Shown: piece after piece, positions 63,860 to 64,000 of the stretch
Numbering within the stretch: the stretch's first letter is position 1
Layout: each line of letters opens with the position of its first letter
Assembly (NCBI GenBank): GCA_017466325.1
Contig: JAFTUK010000055.1
Coordinates: forward strand, 21,675 to 85,674
DNA length: 64,000 nt
Source of the DNA: Bacteroidaceae bacterium
Lineage (GTDB): Bacteria; Bacteroidota; Bacteroidia; Bacteroidales; Bacteroidaceae
Direction of reading: 5' to 3'
The notes under the pieces: model-generated
The model's input: the letters and a program-made list of their open reading frames with translations, nothing else
What the model was told of the DNA's origin: nothing
The model's database searches: none
Program-made: the position numbers and the translations under genes

Positions 63860-63900
63860 CCCTCCCCCTTACCCCTCCACAAGGGAGGGGAGTAATTACA
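63858..63900 (-). repeat. CCCTCC/GGAGGG palindromic element after lolD
   Basis: GACCCTCCCCCTTACCCCTC followed by CACAAGGGAGGGGAGTAATTAC is the same element as at 58544, with three loop bases changed. It starts at the lolD stop codon and may form its terminator. Confidence 0.85.
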
Positions 63901-63925
63901 ACCAACAATAGGGAGCATCAAGCAG

Positions 63926-64000
63926 TAGGGACACGGCATGCCGTGTCCGAAAGATAACAACGTATAACACAGGCGGTCACGGCATGCCGGGTCCCTCCCA
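63926..64000 (+). repeat. GGACACGGCATGCCGTGTCC palindrome, copy 2, plus a degenerate copy at the edge
   Basis: TAGGGACACGGCATGCCGTG continuing TCCG at 63926-63949 is identical to the 57056 copy. A second, imperfect one (GGTCACGGCATGCCGGGTCC, then CTCCC) is at about 63975-63999 and runs to the window edge. No gene is seen after 63859. Confidence 0.85.

Overview
The window looks like a piece of a Bacteroidales chromosome, most likely from a Prevotella-like gut or oral lineage. Evidence seen directly: many promoters fit the Bacteroidetes sigma consensus TTTG-N19..21-TAnnTTTG; the primary sigma factor is short (286 aa); there is a type III glutamine synthetase, a eukaryote-like single-chain glycyl-tRNA synthetase, a DUF4290 gene, and a V-type ATPase operon of the Chlamydia/spirochaete/Bacteroidetes layout with a DUF2764 gene. 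No rRNA, tRNA, insertion sequence, prophage or CRISPR array was recognised. The species assignment is inference.

Layout. 0-9 kb: surface-polysaccharide genes (a GT4 cut by the left edge, two GT-A type transferases, an IspD-family cytidylyltransferase, a Wzx-like flippase) interrupted by an AT-richer GATC restriction-modification locus that carries an extra PD-(D/E)XK nuclease. 9.3-17.1 kb: V-ATPase operon (E, DUF2764, A, B, D, I, K) whose K subunit keeps all Na+-ligand positions. 17.2-27.4 kb: metG, a Na/Pi cotransporter, gpmI, ung, a DUF3109 gene, a glycosyltransferase stub, a secreted protein of unknown function and a GH16 glucanase. 27.4-35.4 kb: an AT-rich accessory island with a 23-bp repeat array, a candidate structured RNA of about 420 nt, a five-gene GTPase/membrane/aspartic-protease cassette, and an AAA-PD-(D/E)XK gene with its own promoter. 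35.6-45.9 kb: cysS, type III glutamine synthetase, an FKBP lipoprotein, glyS, rpoD, and nadD with two followers. 45.9-53.1 kb: the core operon yicC-gmk-tsaB-DUF4290-murA-rimM-dxr-rseP. 53.5-64 kb: an Lrp-type regulator, a C26-M19 fusion peptidase, an M28/glutaminyl-cyclase-like lipoprotein, sufE, dusB, a U32 peptidase-family gene, asd, a cation/H+ antiporter and lolD.

The strongest candidate for an undescribed system is the cassette at 28.3-33.7 kb. A soluble GTPase is encoded with a four-helix membrane protein, two single-span proteins of parallel design (cytoplasmic N-module, coiled coil, membrane span, outer beta-rich domain), and a lipoprotein with a retropepsin-like DTG active site. The layout suggests that GTPase state inside the cell is coupled to proteolysis or sensing in the periplasm. 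Upstream lies an apparently non-coding region with many nested complementary segments and a terminator-like end.

A second theme is repeats. A roughly 74-bp unit carrying a complete promoter occurs in tandem before a glycosyltransferase, the flippase and cysS, and its core also drives the restriction-modification locus. Several other palindromic families (98-bp GGCGGT element, CCCTCC/GGAGGG element, GGACACGG..CCGTGTCC palindromes, two 23-bp-period arrays) sit between genes. Coding starts were moved downstream wherever the longest open frame ran through a repeat or a promoter.
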